Below are positions 44,067 to 56,161 of a DNA stretch of 64,000 nucleotides, piece after piece. Both the position numbers and the translations under genes were made by a program. The DNA is taken from positions 3,472,001 through 3,536,000 of the forward strand of contig CM066300.1 in NCBI GenBank assembly GCA_033807695.1. The letters are read 5' to 3'. Under the pieces are notes generated by a model. The model was not told the DNA's origin and made no database searches. It was given only the letters and a program-made list of their open reading frames with translations. Each line of letters begins with the position of its first letter. Positions within the stretch are counted from its first letter, which is position 1. The DNA comes from Daedaleopsis sinensis (Eukaryota > Basidiomycota > Agaricomycetes > Polyporales > Polyporaceae).

Positions 44067-45056
44067 TCAGGCAATGATGCACTTCGAGCCCTTGCTGCCC
44101 TTCTTCGACGGTTGAGGGGGAGGGTTCACTGAGGATGATAACACAGGGTGATGAGGAACGAGGGATATTCCGATACCTCGGATACTCACAAACTGCACGG
44201 ATAGCCTCATCGAACACGGTCTTAAGGCCTTTCTGGGTCAGAGCAGAGCACTCCAAGTACTTCACGGCACCAATGTCCCTGGCCATCTGGACACCCTGCG
44301 AGTACTGAATAGGCGCCATCCGACTGTGGCAATATCAGTACCGACTGGTTAGGGCCGTAGTGTCGACCACGTACCGGTCCCTGAGCTTCTCAATAGTAGC
44401 GGGGTCTTCACGCAAGTCAAGCTTCGTGCCTACAAGAACTATGGAGGTTGAGGGTGCATGGTGCGAGATCTCGGGATACCACTGATCACAGTACCAGCGC
44501 CGCGTCAGCATCAGGCAACGGCCTACGACCTGTGCTGCACACACCTTGGTTCGCACGTTCTCAAAACTGGGAGGGCTAACGAGAGAGAAACAGATGAGGA
44601 ACACGTCCGTCTGGGGGTAGGACAGCGGGCGGAGACGGTCGTAATCCTCCTGACCGGCGGTATCCCAAAGTCCGAGGGAGATAGTCTTGCCGTCGACCAT
44701 GACATTTGCCGAGTAGTTATCGAATACTGACCAAAGTTGCCATGAAGGAAACGCCGTTGAAGATGTCGGGTTGACTCACCAGTCGGGATATACTCTCCCT
44801 GTAGGCTCCAGATCAGCACACGCTCTACTGGTGGAAAGAGAGTGATACGCACGGGGAAGGCATTGGTGGTGTACGAGATGAGCAGACACGTCTGAGCTCC
44901 CCATAGCATGAGCTAAAGGCCATTCGCGACGACCCTCGAAAGCATAACTCGCCTTTCCCACCGCACCATCTCCTACAACAACACCTGACTGCGTGTCAGC
45001 CCATGCGGGATCACGGAGGCGATGACGGGAGGGGGCTCACATTTAATGGCCTGCAT
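44067..45056 (-). CDS. RAC1: Rac-type small GTPase
   Basis: Spliced from ATG 45056: [16 protein letters not shown], then [13 protein letters not shown] (P-loop GDGAVGKT), [20 protein letters not shown] (switch I with the effector Thr), [20 protein letters not shown] (switch II), [10 protein letters not shown] (guanine recognition), the Rho-type insert helix and [18 protein letters not shown]. The C-terminus [15 protein letters not shown] ends in the prenylation box CIIA. The TKxD and SAL motifs and the short basic hypervariable tail fit Rac1 rather than Cdc42 or Rho1. It acts at the plasma membrane in polarity and NADPH oxidase control. About seven exons, with several introns at codons conserved in fungal Rho genes. 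Confidence 0.93.
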
Positions 45057-45924
45057 TCTGTGTAATCAGGTTCGTCTAGAGGATCTCTCGTGTGTCTTGG
45101 GGATATCTTGCGAAATGAGGCGAGGGCGGAGGAGGGATGGGAGCGTCGGCGGATTAGCGGGGGTGACAACGGACAGCGGCAACGGAGGATGAGATAGGGT
45201 CGGAGGTGATGGGAAGGAAAGAGGTTACCTGGCTAGATACAAGAGGGAAGAAGACAGGGCGTAAATGTGCTGTAGGAGAGGGGGAAGGAAGAGGAACGGA
45301 GGAAAGGTTGTGCGTAGGCTCCTTGTAGACTCAGCTAGGCTGTACTGATGGCCTTTGACGATGTTCGTTCTACGCCGAACTGACCATATCCGAAATCATC
45401 ATCCCACTTTTCTCACGTCCTCCACTCTCCCTGCCCTCCCTCCCTCCCTCCGCGACTGATTATGCGCACGCTCTTCCCTCTACTGCCCCCTCCGCACTCG
45501 CAGATCCATCCTTTATCACAATTTAGAGCCCGCCGGCTAACCAGGAGATATTTACATTGGTTATCCCTCATCAAGGAACATACATATGAGGATAGATTCG
45601 AGTGTGCCGTAGGAAACATCTGACTGTGCCGCGAATCGGAAGGTGTGTCGCCCGGACATGTCGCCGTCCTTGCATTGCTCGACCAGGCCGGCTTCCGAGG
45701 CGTTATCGCGATACCCAACATATCAGCTCTTTTAAGTCCTACTGGCCTTCCTCCACGTTCGCACACTCGCCGTGCAGAACATAGGCAAGTACAAATGACG
45801 ACGTCAGCAATGACAATCGCTCCTCTACTTGGGACTACAAAGTGCACCGATCACCTTGCGCGTGCTCTCACGTCCCTTGCAAACCAACCACCACCATCGA
45901 CCATCAGCAATTAGAACTGTCGCC
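45057..45924. promoter_or_regulatory. Divergent promoter region between RAC1 and SHB17
   Basis: About 870 nt. The RAC1 side (45060-45330) is purine-rich on the plus strand, that is CT-rich in the RAC1 sense, with repeated GGAGG/GGAAG units. Near 45420 there is a tandem CCCTCCCTCCCTCC tract. No TATA box is certain. No gene is supported within. Confidence 0.45.
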
Positions 45925-47029
45925 ATGTCTCGTCCGATGCCACGCCTATTCCTCATACGCCATGGTGCGATTGCTGTTTGGCGCATTCTTATAACGTCCA
46001 CTCATACAGTGTCCAGGTCAAACTGAGTGGTCCATGAATGGGTCAGTCCATGCGCAGCCATCTGACGTCTTAACCCACCTTTAACTGATCTTCCTTCGCC
46101 AACAGTCGCCATGTATATCGCCGTTCCTTCCTGTGAATCTACGTTTGTTTAACCTGTCTTCTGAGGCCAGACTGGCCGCTCGGATATTCCGCTCACCGCC
46201 GAAGGTGAGAAGGAGGCTATGGAAGAAGCCAAGATCCTCGTCGGCGAAGGACGTGAGTTGAATATTTTCTCTGAAACACCCAGTTATGTGACATTTGCAT
46301 AGGTATCATTGATCCCAAGAACATCTGCACTGTCTTCGTGTCTCCTCGGATTCGCGCCCACAGGACTTTCCATCTTTTGTTTGATCATCTCCCGGAACTG
46401 CCGCATCATGTCATCTCCGAAGAAGTGAGGGAATGGGACTATGGGGACTATGAAGGCCTCAAGCCCGCTGAGATTCAAGAACGTAACCCTGGATGGCTTA
46501 TCTGGAAAGACGGGTTAATACATCCCTCGTCTTCACGCATGCTCCAATTAACCCTCCTTCCAGGTGCCCCGGCGGTGAGAGCGTTGAGGAGATGTGCTCC
46601 CGCGTCGACACAGCGATCAGCAAGGTTGGTTAGGGTGAATGTCTGGATAGATAACTAGTTCAACTAGCTGCACAGGTCCGTGAACACCATCGTCTCTGGA
46701 AAGAAGAAGGCAAAGGCAGTCGCGATGTCATCATCGTCGCGCACGGGCATTTCAACCGTTGCTTCATTTCGCGCTGGATCAACTTCCCGCTTTGCCTCGG
46801 TACGTCCCACTCAAGTTCTGAGAGGGTGCAAACTTCAGCCTTACTGGGGTTTGACTAAAGGGACTCACTTCAATGTGGAACCGGCAGGCGTAAGTTAGCC
46901 TCTTTATTGCTTGCATGCCCCGTATTCACAAGGCTTCGGCTTCCACAGGTGGCCATCCTCGGGTACAATCATAACAACTTGGATGAGCCCGCACTCAACG
47001 GACTCAACTTGTATGCCAAGCCCAAGTGA
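45925..47029 (+). CDS. SHB17: Sedoheptulose-1,7-bisphosphatase (histidine phosphatase family)
   Basis: Exon 1 MSRPMPRLFLIRH splices to G-QTEWSMN, giving the phosphohistidine motif RHGQTEW. Next come TGRSDIPLTAEGEKEAMEEA, VFVSPRIRAHRTFHLLFDHL, EVREWDYGDYEGLKPAEIQE and WLIWKDG-CPGGESVEEMCSR. The second catalytic His lies in IIVAHGHFNRCFISRWI. The C-terminus reads VAILGYNHNNLDEPALNGLN. REW(E/D)YGDYEG and the NHNNxDEPAL tail match yeast Shb17, which feeds ribose synthesis by the riboneogenesis route. Eight or so short exons; about 230 residues after splicing, slightly shorter than the yeast protein. A generic phosphoglycerate-mutase label would also fit but is less specific. Confidence 0.85.
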
Positions 47030-47290
47030 TGGATGGTCGGTGTATGCTTCCCAAAGTACGCGTAGAACGCAATGTACTAGAGTAAATTGTCGCAAGAGTG
47101 TGGTTAGCGGCCAGCAATTGTGGCCCGGACAAGGCTCGGAGTTAGAATACTTACATAGAAGACGACGCGTCGGGATACGCGCTCGTGCGATTCGGTTAGT
47201 CCAGCTTTTATCACAAACGCTCACCTGTGGTGATCTCACCCGCCCGCTGTGCTTCTTGCACGGTCTCTTACTCTTGCTGGTACTTTTCTT

Positions 47291-50200
47291 ATGGCTGAAG
47301 TCGAAGCTCTGGCGCCGCCTCCTGCTCTCCATGAGGACGAGATCCAATCTGAAGGCTCTGGCCCCGTGGACGCGGTGACGGAGACGGACGGAGAACATGA
47401 GGCGACTGACGTGGTAGAAGCCTCCTCCGAGCCAGAGACTACTGCGAGCGTAGCCGAAGACACGTCCGCAGAGAACGGCGTGGAGGATGTCGAGGCAGAA
47501 AAGGAGAATCCAGCCGGAGCGTCGGAAGAGACCACGACTGAAGACAACATGAAGGAAGCGACCTCCCCGCCCGCCACGCCGTCAAAGAAGATCACAGCGA
47601 AATCCTCTATCTCCGTCAAGCCTCCAGCGGCCAAGACAGCGGGTGGGCCTCCTACCCCGCTGGTGAAGAAGGTGCGTGCCACGTCCGCACCCGCTCGCGC
47701 GAGACGTGTGCGTTCTCAACGCGTCTTGCGGCGCGCTGCGCACATAGATTATCAACTCGGGCACGTTCGGGTCCGGCACGCTCAAGGCCACGCCAACGGG
47801 TACCAAGGCCACCGCTGCGCCCCCCTCGAAGCCCCCAACCGGGTCTGCCACTGCCGCTCTCAAGAAATCCACCAGCACAGGTGCTCCTGCCCCCGCGACC
47901 AAAGCCGCTGCGACCAGACTGACCACCGAGAGAGCGACTGCCTCGAGAGCCATGCCTCCACCGCCCGTCCCCGCATCCCGCCGCCAGTCCCTCGCGCCGA
48001 CGCCCAAGGCCGCGGCGCCCGTGACCAAGGCCCCAACGCCCACTGCGAAGGCCCCCACTTCGGGAGCGACCAAGGCCCCGACGCCTGTCTCTAGGCCGAT
48101 GCATCGCGCTTCCATCGCATCACCTGAGGCAGCTACATCTGGACTTAGGTCCTCGACGACGGCGAAGCCTCGTGCTTCCGTGTCGGAGGGCGTCAAACGG
48201 ACCGTGTCTGGCAGCAAGCCTGCGACCCCTTCCATCTCGTCCGTCCGTCCACCGAGTACCGCCTCGTTCAAGGGAAGGTCGGGCACCCAGTCGATATCCT
48301 CGATTAAGGAAGTCCAGGATGATAGCAAAGCTGTTGCGGAGCTGCAGAGCAAGGTGTGTAACGTCTTTGCGACATTCATCTCGTCGTGCTGATAACTTCG
48401 CAGCTTGACGAAGCGACCATGGCCCTCGGCACCAAGACGGAAGCTGTGTCTGGGCTCGAGAGTGAGGTTGAGACGTTGAAGTCCTCGCTAGAGGTCGCTC
48501 AGGCGGAAGTCGAGTCCAAGGCGTCTGCGTTGGAGGAGCTTCAGGCAGCGAAGGCCAAGGCTGAAGAGGAGCTCGCTGCTATTCGCGGCTCCTTGGATAA
48601 CTTGCAGGGTGGACAGTCTGACGACTCTATGAAACTCCAAGTTGTCCATGCCCAGGTATGTTCGCCCTGCTTTCGTGTGCTTGCGTGTGCTCAAGCCTAG
48701 ATGCTAGCTCGAGGAGTCCAAGGCGGCCAACATTGCCGCATTGGAACGCGTCGCTGCTCTCACAGCTCAGCTAGAGGCCTTGCAGGCTGAAGTTGAGGAG
48801 GCAAAGGCGAACCTCGCGGCCATCCGCGCATCCTCCGACGAAGCGTCTGCACTGGCGTCTGCTGCCGCCGAAGCTGAGCATGCCGCTCTCCTCAAGGCGC
48901 AAGCCGACTTCGAGGCCATCAAGGCTGAGACTGAGGCTCTCAAGGCCGCGCAGGCCGAAGCTCTCGGTGCGGCGGAGGCGAAGATCAAGGAGCTCGAGGA
49001 GAAGACGTCCGCCGTCGATGCCCTCGCGTCTCATGTTGAGCAGCTGAAGAGCGAGAACGAGGAGAAGGCAAACAAGGTCTCGGAGCTTGAGATCGAGATC
49101 CTGGAGCTCAAGGAGGACCAGGAGAACTCTGGAGACGAGCACTCAAAGGCTCTCACGCGTCTGAAGGAACTCGAGGAGGAGCTCGCCGCCTCAGCTGCTG
49201 CAGTGCAAAAGGCGCTCGACGACGCTCAAGCCAAGGAGGCGGAGTACACTTCCAAGTATGAGGAGACGTCGAAGGCTCACCAGGATAACCTCGACAAGGC
49301 CGCCGCTGAGCACGCTGAGCTGCAAGAGAAGCTGAGTGCGCTACAGGAACAGCTAGCCCAAGCTATCACTGCGAACGAACAGGCAAAGGCAGATGCGCAG
49401 GTAGCTGCCGATGACTACTCGGGCAAACTAGAGGCGGCCGAGAAGCTTCGTCAGGAGATTGAGGCGAAACTTAACGTGGAGATTGCTAGGATCACCGCTG
49501 ACCTCGAGGTATAGCTTGCACTACTATCGCGATGGCCCGTTAGTCCTAATAATTGTGATGCAGAGTCAAGAGTCAAAGTACAACGCGAAGGTTGACGCCG
49601 TCAAGGCAGAGCATGACCAACTCCTACAAGAGGCGTTCGAAAAGGCCAAGGTACGTGCAAGAAGCACCGTTCCCGTATCATCTCTCTGATCTGACATGTT
49701 GCGCAGAATGAGGCTGGCGACATCCACAGTCAGGATCTCCAGAAGCTTCGTGCTGAGTCTCAAGCCGCCATCGAACAGCTCCGCACCTCACATCAGACCA
49801 CGATTGATGAACTCAAGTCCGAGCACCAGGCCCTCCTCGAGAGCCAAGTCAAGGCTCTGGAGAAGCAGATCACGAATCAGACGCTTGAACTCAAGGCCAC
49901 CCAGGAGGACCTCGCTAAGGCGAAGGCCAACGCGGCTGCCGTCACACAAGAGCTTGAGAATGTCAAGGCTCAGCTCGAGGAATCTCGCCAGCTCATCGCG
50001 ACTCTCGACAAGGGCGACAAAGATGAGGTTATCACCCACCTCAACCGGGACCTCTCCAACCTGCGTGAAGACCACAATGCCTTGAACGAGATGTTCCAAG
50101 CCACGAAGGGCTCGCTCGGGGAGATGGCTGACAACCACGTGAAAGAGCTAGAGGAGGCGGCTAAGAGCCGTGCGGAGGAGGTCATGAAGCTCCGCACAAC

Positions 50201-50987
50201 GTACCAAGAGGAGCTCTCTGCGCTCGCGGCCGAGAAGACGCAACTCGTGACAAAGCTGTCGGACCTGGAGGGCGAGCTCGCCACTGCGAAGGCCGCGGCC
50301 GTCGCCGAGCCGATGACGCCGCAGAAGACAAACGGCACCGCTCACCAGCGCAATGCGAGCATCTCTCGCGAGGAGCTCCAGCGACTGCACGAGGCCCACA
50401 ACGCGAAGATGCACGACTTACAGGCGGAGCACGAGCGTGCGATCCGCGTGATGCGCGAGGAGCTCAACATCTCGCTGGCGAAGGCGGACGAGCTGCAGCA
50501 GGAGGTTGCCCGCAAGGCGATGGAAATCCAGTACCTCGAGCAAGACCAGGAAGAAAGCCAGGACCAGATCACACGGTACGTGAAAGCTTTCGGCGTGAAG
50601 AGTTTCGTTGGTGCCATGTTCACGCTGGCCGTGATATATGGACTATTTTGATAACCCTCCGTTCTACCATCACTCGCTATCGTCACCTATTTGCTATATC
50701 GCTGTATCGTTATATTGTTTTCTTCGTTCTTACACATACACATACCCCGCACATGGACTACATACACATTCGTTGCATCATACACCCCCTCTACGGACTG
50801 GATACACGTTTCTTGGCACCACGCATACTGCACCCTCATTCTTATTTTCATCCTTATCTTATACTCTCGCGCGGACTATAACTTAATACTCATGCACGCT
50901 CCTTCCTCCCGCAACGCGGTTTTCATCTACAGATTGAAGGAAGACGTCGAGCATCTTCAGGAGCAACTCAAGGCCAAGGACGCATGA
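47291..50987 (+). CDS. Large coiled-coil protein with basic Pro/Ala N-terminal region
   Basis: Starts at ATG 47291 (MAEVEALAPPPALHEDEIQS). The first 150 residues are acidic. After a 76-nt intron comes a long Ala/Pro/Lys/Thr-rich basic region (repeats such as KAPTPTAKAPT) that could bind microtubules or acidic partners. From about 48330 to 50570 the protein is almost pure heptad coiled coil (LEEELAASAAAVQKALDDAQ, LQEKLSALQEQLAQAI), roughly 750 residues. A 353-nt intron after ...SQDQITR leads to the last exon LKEDVEHLQEQLKAKDA. Without splicing, the frame ends at 50651 with a hydrophobic tail. No exact family is assigned; CLIP-, golgin- or spindle-type scaffolds are possibilities. Confidence 0.8.
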
Positions 50988-51584
50988 CGAACGAACGAAC
51001 TAGCCTCGTGGACCCCGCACGGACGCCACACCTCCAGGACCCCGTTCATTCTTCATACCTTCGGATTCCATCCCGGCACTTCGTTATTCGCAAGGACGCT
51101 TGTTGCATCCTCCTCGGACAATCTCAATGTATAGCACCAATCCCAACGCACCGCAGAGGGTAATGGTAATCGCGTTTCTTTCCTTCCGTTTTCTCGCATT
51201 GCCTCCCCCTTGAAGCTTCCCACCGACACGATCCTTGCAGTTGCTGATCTCTCTCTTCTCACCGCACTATGTTACCCCCTTGCACTATACCCGCTCCTGC
51301 CGCTATCCCCCATGCCTGCTACGGATATCCGCTAGCTTACACTGTACTGCCGTTGTTGCGTAATCGGAGTCTTGAGGATGTAGATGATTGTTGTTGTGGT
51401 ATAAATCAACATTTTGCAACGTGGAAGTAAGCTAATCAACAAGTGCAATACTACTGTATAGAGGTCGGTCATGTATGGAGACTGGACGACATAGGCCTGT
51501 CCGGGTAGATAATGTATGTGGGTAAAGATGCGTAGCAAATGAAATGAGAGCAAGGAAGCATATAAATGACTGCAAATTCAGTGT
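50988..51584. other. Convergent 3' intergenic region
   Basis: 3' UTR-like, T-rich sequence between the coiled-coil gene and the F-box gene. No gene supported. Confidence 0.45.
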
Positions 51585-52778
51585 TCAAGCTTTAGTGATG
51601 TGGAGAATGCCCTTCTTGTCGAACACAGCGAGCCGCTCGCGAATCAGCCCCTCGACCTCCGCAAAGTCCTTGTGTACGCCGGCCCATAAGTTGACCGCGA
51701 AGTTGAGCTCTTCGACGGTGCGATACGCCTCCGAGGATAGGAGCTTGCTGAGCCCCTCCCAGTCAAGCGCGTCGACGTGCCCGAGAAGCCGGATGTCGCA
51801 CGTAATGGAGCGGATGCTCGCCGCCTGCAATGTGGCGAGGAGCGAGGTCACCCATGGGACACTCGTGCTATAGTGCACTGGGAAGTGCAGCACGAGGTGC
51901 TCGAGTGCGGCACAGTCGCCGAGGGATATACTCTCGGGAAGGAGGACAGCTGAGTAGCAGATGTCAGCACAGAGGTATAAGGCGCAGAGAGGGTCGGGCT
52001 GTTGCTCACTCTTATCTCCAGTTATGCTCCAGTCCAGATCGAGGTGCTGCAGGGACTCCCCCGAAAGCTTGATGAACGGCCCGAGAAGGTCGGTGTCGCG
52101 CTGGGACGCGCACCGGGCGGTGAGCCCCTTCACGGTGGTATGGAAACCCGCTGCTTCGAACCACGCGAAGAGCACTTCCGAGTCTGTGTCCCGCCCCAGG
52201 CTAATTCGCTGAAGCGTCGGGATCGGAGTAAGGGTGCAGACGCGGACTTCATTCCTCCAGGTGAGACCGGAGATGGCGAGCTCGGCGACGTTCGGGAAAC
52301 ATGCGACGAGATCCACGAGGTCCGCGAACTCGTTGAATTGACAGTAAGATAGGCTGAGCGCAGATACGGACGGATGTCTGAGCCCTTGGAGGTCGGACAT
52401 GGAGATGCACTTCATGTCAACGTGCGAGAGGGAGAGCGTCCGAAGTGCTGGGATGTTCGCGAAAATTTTCGGAATCGCTTTCGCGACGGCGGCTGCCTCC
52501 TGGGGCACAACCGCAACGGAGGTTGGCTTGCTGTCTCCATCGACAAATTTGGCGACGGTGAGCTCGCGAACATACCACCCCAGGTCTGGGGCAGTGTGCA
52601 AGAGGCGTTGGAAGGGTGTCGTGTAATCACGGTTCTGGAGGATGACAGAGCGGAAGAGATGGAACCGGGCCGCGGGAGCCCAGGATCGACATGTGAGCGC
52701 ACACGCGCGAAGTGTGGTGGGTTCTTTGTAGAGGAAGTCGATGATGTAGTCGGAGAGCTCGAAGGGCACACGGGGCAT
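51585..52778 (-). CDS. F-box protein
   Basis: Starts at ATG 52778 (MPRVPFELSDYIIDFLYKEP). The F-box is residues 1-45, with TLRACALTCRSWAPAARFHL. Leucine-rich segments follow in a spaced pattern (ALRTLSLSHVDM, SVSALSLSYCQF, NVAELAISGLTW, PTLQRISLGRD, SLQHLDLDWSI), suggesting a leucine-rich-repeat horseshoe. One 60-nt intron lies at about 51957-52016; it is a multiple of three with no stop, so the unspliced frame is also open. F-box proteins present substrates to SCF ubiquitin ligases. Agaricomycetes hold large numbers of such genes and the substrate is unknown. The frame upstream to 53093 is 5' UTR. Confidence 0.8.
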   Translation of the reverse strand: MPRVPFELSDYIIDFLYKEPTTLRACALTCRSWAPAARFHLFRSVILQNRDYTTPFQRLLHTAPDLGWYVRELTVAKFVDGDSKPTSVAVVPQEAAAVAKAIPKIFANIPALRTLSLSHVDMKCISMSDLQGLRHPSVSALSLSYCQFNEFADLVDLVACFPNVAELAISGLTWRNEVRVCTLTPIPTLQRISLGRDTDSEVLFAWFEAAGFHTTVKGLTARCASQRDTDLLGPFIKLSGESLQHLDLDWSITGDKSEQQPDPLCALYLCADICYSAVLLPESISLGDCAALEHLVLHFPVHYSTSVPWVTSLLATLQAASIRSITCDIRLLGHVDALDWEGLSKLLSSEAYRTVEELNFAVNLWAGVHKDFAEVEGLIRERLAVFDKKGILHITKA

Positions 52779-54422
52779 GACTAGCGCTGAACCGAAAGCT
52801 ATGGATAGTGCAAGGAGTGAGTGGGTGGGCAACAGCACGTCAGCTTCGTCTATATATCCCGCCAGCAGAACGAGAAGACTCAGTTGTATGATGACACACG
52901 CACCTATGATGAGTAGACCGCACGAAGCTCGCGAAGACGAGACAAGGGATCCCGAGACCGAGCCTGGAGGCGAGGCGCGCTTGACAACGATGGCCGAGCT
53001 ACGGACATCGGGGCTGCCTATATATTCATAGCAGGTTAGCATTTTGAAAGCTTGTTTTGCGCCAGACGCAGAGGAGGGTACGACGTAAAGCATGCATGCC
53101 GGTCGGGGTAGACATTGACAGTCAGAGTCAGTCAGCCTCTCCGGCTAACCATTATAATTGCGCCTATAACCCGCCGCAATCCACAATTGGAAAAGGTCCG
53201 GCGATTTGAAGTATGGCGCGCGCGATTCATCGCCATCTTACGATGCTTTTCGAGAGCAATTGCGAATGGGACGGACGGCAGGCCGAGGAGATAGGACCAG
53301 CATGCCAGCGCGAGGCGAGGCGAGGATGTCGGCTTGAACGGAGCGGCGTCCGACTGTGTATATGGTGCAGTCTGTATGCGGTATACATGGCCGTAACATT
53401 TGTTCGTCGCCGCGAGTTTCTGTAACCTGAGCTGGGTAGCGTCTATCCTGTCAATTTGGCATGCCCGCCGTTGGTCGTATCTTTCCTCGTCTATCAAGCG
53501 GAGCGTGTTGTCTGTTCGGTTGCGAAGTTTTTTCGCGACCCTCACACAATTGACGCACCGTACATGATTTGCGTAAGACGACAGATGCGCACGACCGTCA
53601 TAGCCTTCGCAAATGTCATGTTACGGCTTCCACAGGCCTCCACCCTCAGTGAGCTTCAGGGCCACGATGATATTGACATAGGAGTCAATTTAAGTACTGC
53701 AGGGACGGTTAATTCACTGCAACAGTAGGCTCGTTCGGGTCACTCACTCGTATTCACCTCAAGAGATAGACATGTTATGCATGAACTGTATTGATAGAAT
53801 GAGAGGATCCGAATCAACCAAAGTCGGACGCATCGCGGTGTTCCATCCATGCGCTCATTTGACCTCAGGCTGTCGAATGCATTGGAACACATCCGCGCAA
53901 TATGATTGAGTGAGCACTGAGTACTGAGTACCGAGTACTCACTAGCGTCGTCTGCGCGAGTTGAGCCAGCCGAGCCGCGAAATGTCACATATCATATGTA
54001 GTCCATCCAGGCGAGCCATTCAGGGTGTGCGCATTTGCGTTAATTGCCATTCTGTACGTACTGCGCGTCTCAGAGCCCTGAATCGACGGGTTCAACGGTG
54101 TCCGCGTGCGCAGCTCATACTTATAAGCCCCGCGGAGGTGCTTGTATGTTTGTCGCGCATGAGAACTTGAAGAGCACGAATAAGTGGGGAGGAGAATGCC
54201 GGGGATGTCGTACCATGAGCGCAGGATCGTCCGAGACAGGGCGTTCTCAGATGATTGTTGGCTGGAATAACGCGTGTTTGCGCCGGCCAAACAGCGTCCA
54301 TTAGCCGCCACCAATATTTGGGGGCGCGTGTGCCTATCCTCCCGCTCTCCCGTCCTCCACTATCGCCCCGTCCTCCCCGCTCTCCCCTTCGTTCCCTTCA
54401 CCACCCCCGGTCTCTCCCCGTC
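52779..54422. other. Divergent intergenic region, F-box gene and YHM2
   Basis: About 1.6 kb. It contains short tandem units (GGCGAGGCGAGGCGAGG near 53310; ACTGAGTACTGAGTACCGAGTACTC near 53918-53942, partly palindromic). The YHM2 side (54340-54420) is CT-rich. No gene is supported. Confidence 0.4.
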
Positions 54423-55790
54423 ATGGCCATCCAGAAAGAACCCGGTCAAAAGGGCATCAACTGGTCCAACATTGCTGTCGGTGAGTTCAGACGCGTCGGT
54501 GGCTTGTGTGCTGGCCCACGTGAATACTCATTCCTCTCCCCAGGTGCGATCATGAACATGGTATGCCCTGCGCTCCTGCATTATTTGATTTGAAGTCCTG
54601 AACGACGCGTTTTGGAACGTTGCAAATGTTATAGTTCGTGCGTACACTCCGTGTTTTCTGCACAGGCGGTGTTACTGACTGTATCCCCACAGGAGGCGCG
54701 TCCGCATTCTCCGCCCTTCCGCAGGATAATACGTACTCAACGGACTTGCACAGGTCACGACGCTTGGTCAACCACTAGAGGTCCTCAAGACCCAGATGGC
54801 CGCCAACCGGCAACAAACCATGTTCCAAGCCATGCAGACCGTCTGGAGTCGCGGTGGTGTTGCTGGATTCTATCAGGGTCTCATTCCATGGGTACGCCCC
54901 ACATCATGCGCAGTCTCATCCCTTCTGTACCTCATGACGCTTCGCTAGGCATGGATTGAGGCGTCGACGAAGGGTGCTGTTCTCCTGTTCACTGCCTCTG
55001 AGGTTGAGACCGCTACTATCTCCATGGGCGTGAACCCCGCCGCCGCTGGTCTCCTCGGTGGTATGACTGGTGGTATTGTCCAAGCATATGCTACTATGGG
55101 TATGTTACTCTATCTTGACGACGTTGCTCACATGCTGACTGTGTGCTACAGGTTTCTGCACATGTATGAAGACCGCGGAGATCACCCGGCATAAGCAGGC
55201 AGCGACCGGTATCAAACCCCCATCTACCTGGGCTGTCTTCGCCGACATCTACCGTCGTGAAGGTCTCGCTGGTATCAACAAGGGCGTGAATGCTGTCGCT
55301 GTTCGGCAGTGCACGAACTGGGGCTCCCGGTGAGTGACGTATTACCCCAACGATCACTCAGAAGCTTAAATGTCGGTATCAGTATGGGCTTCGCTCGGTT
55401 AGCGGAGAGCAGCATCCGGAAGTTCAAGGGCAAGGGTGAGAACGACAAGCTCACACCCTTGGAAAAGATCCTTTCCTCGTCAATCGGTGGTGCGCTCGCT
55501 ACCTGGAACCAGCCCATTGAGGTCGTGCGTGTTGAGATGCAGTCAATGGCCAAGTCTGCGCAGCGCGGGGAGAAGAAGACGATTCTCAACACACTATCGT
55601 TCATCTACAAGGAGAACGGCATCAAGGGTCTCTATCGTGGTGTTACTCCCCGGATAGGTCTTGGTATCTGGCAGACGGTGTGCATGGTGTCTTTCGCCGA
55701 CTATGTCAAGGCTTGGTATGTTCCTTATCCACGCTGAGTACTTACCAATGCTAATGCGACGGCATGAATTATAGGGTCAAGGGTCCCTGA
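54423..55790 (+). CDS. YHM2: Mitochondrial citrate/2-oxoglutarate carrier
   Basis: Starts [25 protein letters not shown], then [20 protein letters not shown] (first carrier signature), [102 protein letters not shown] and [20 protein letters not shown], ending VKGP. This is Yhm2 of the inner membrane, which exchanges citrate and oxoglutarate and was earlier linked to mtDNA. Three carrier repeats are present. The exon after GAIMNM seems to be a 3-nt micro-exon (TTC, 54635-54637, flanked by ATAG and GTGCGT). A further GAG at 54693-54695 (CACAG before, GCGCGT after) would restore the F-E pair I expect before VTTLGQP. Confidence 0.9.
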
Positions 55791-56161
55791 GGGAAACTCA
55801 ATCTGGACGTTATGGTCGATTACTTACATAGATTGCTATGAAGCTTACGCCCAGCTGCAGTGTTGGTGTTTATTGCTACTTTACGTTCCTATCAATGCTC
55901 GTATTGCCTCCAAGTATTGTTTGCGTTGTTATGCCCCGTGCTAGGGTCATTCAGGAGGCTTAGCGACAGCCTGCATTTGTTCCTGCAGTTGTGGCTGTGG
56001 CTGAGAGACATGCGGGGGTGCGGGGAACGTAGGACGCCGAGTAACCGGCGAAAGGATCGAGACTTATATCCAGGGGCAGCTGGTCGCGCGCTCATAAGTG
56101 TGCCCAACTCGTCCAGGACCGCTCCTTTCCCCCTCTCTCCTAGTCTTGACCATCGTCCGAC
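55791..56161. other. Intergenic region between YHM2 and the PMP22-like gene
   Basis: 370 nt holding the YHM2 3' end and the promoter of the next gene; the last 60 nt are CT-rich. A TATA-like TTATATCC is at about 56064. Confidence 0.4.

Noticed and set aside
44523..44909. Frames overlapping RAC1 introns
   Set aside because: They read through introns of the Rac1 gene; the spliced frame gives a complete GTPase.
45413..45847. 144-codon minus-strand frame upstream of SHB17
   Set aside because: It covers the CCCTCCCTCC promoter tract and has no family features.
47582..48379. 265-codon minus-strand frame opposite the coiled-coil gene
   Set aside because: It mirrors the Ala/Pro/Thr-rich repeats of the plus-strand gene; the Val/Gly/Ala composition is a shadow effect.
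52779..53093. Hydrophobic N-terminal extension of the F-box protein
   Set aside because: The F-box starts exactly at ATG 52778; the upstream sequence looks like 5' UTR.
53132..53545. 137-codon minus-strand frame
   Set aside because: No recognisable motif, unusual composition, and it lies in a promoter region.
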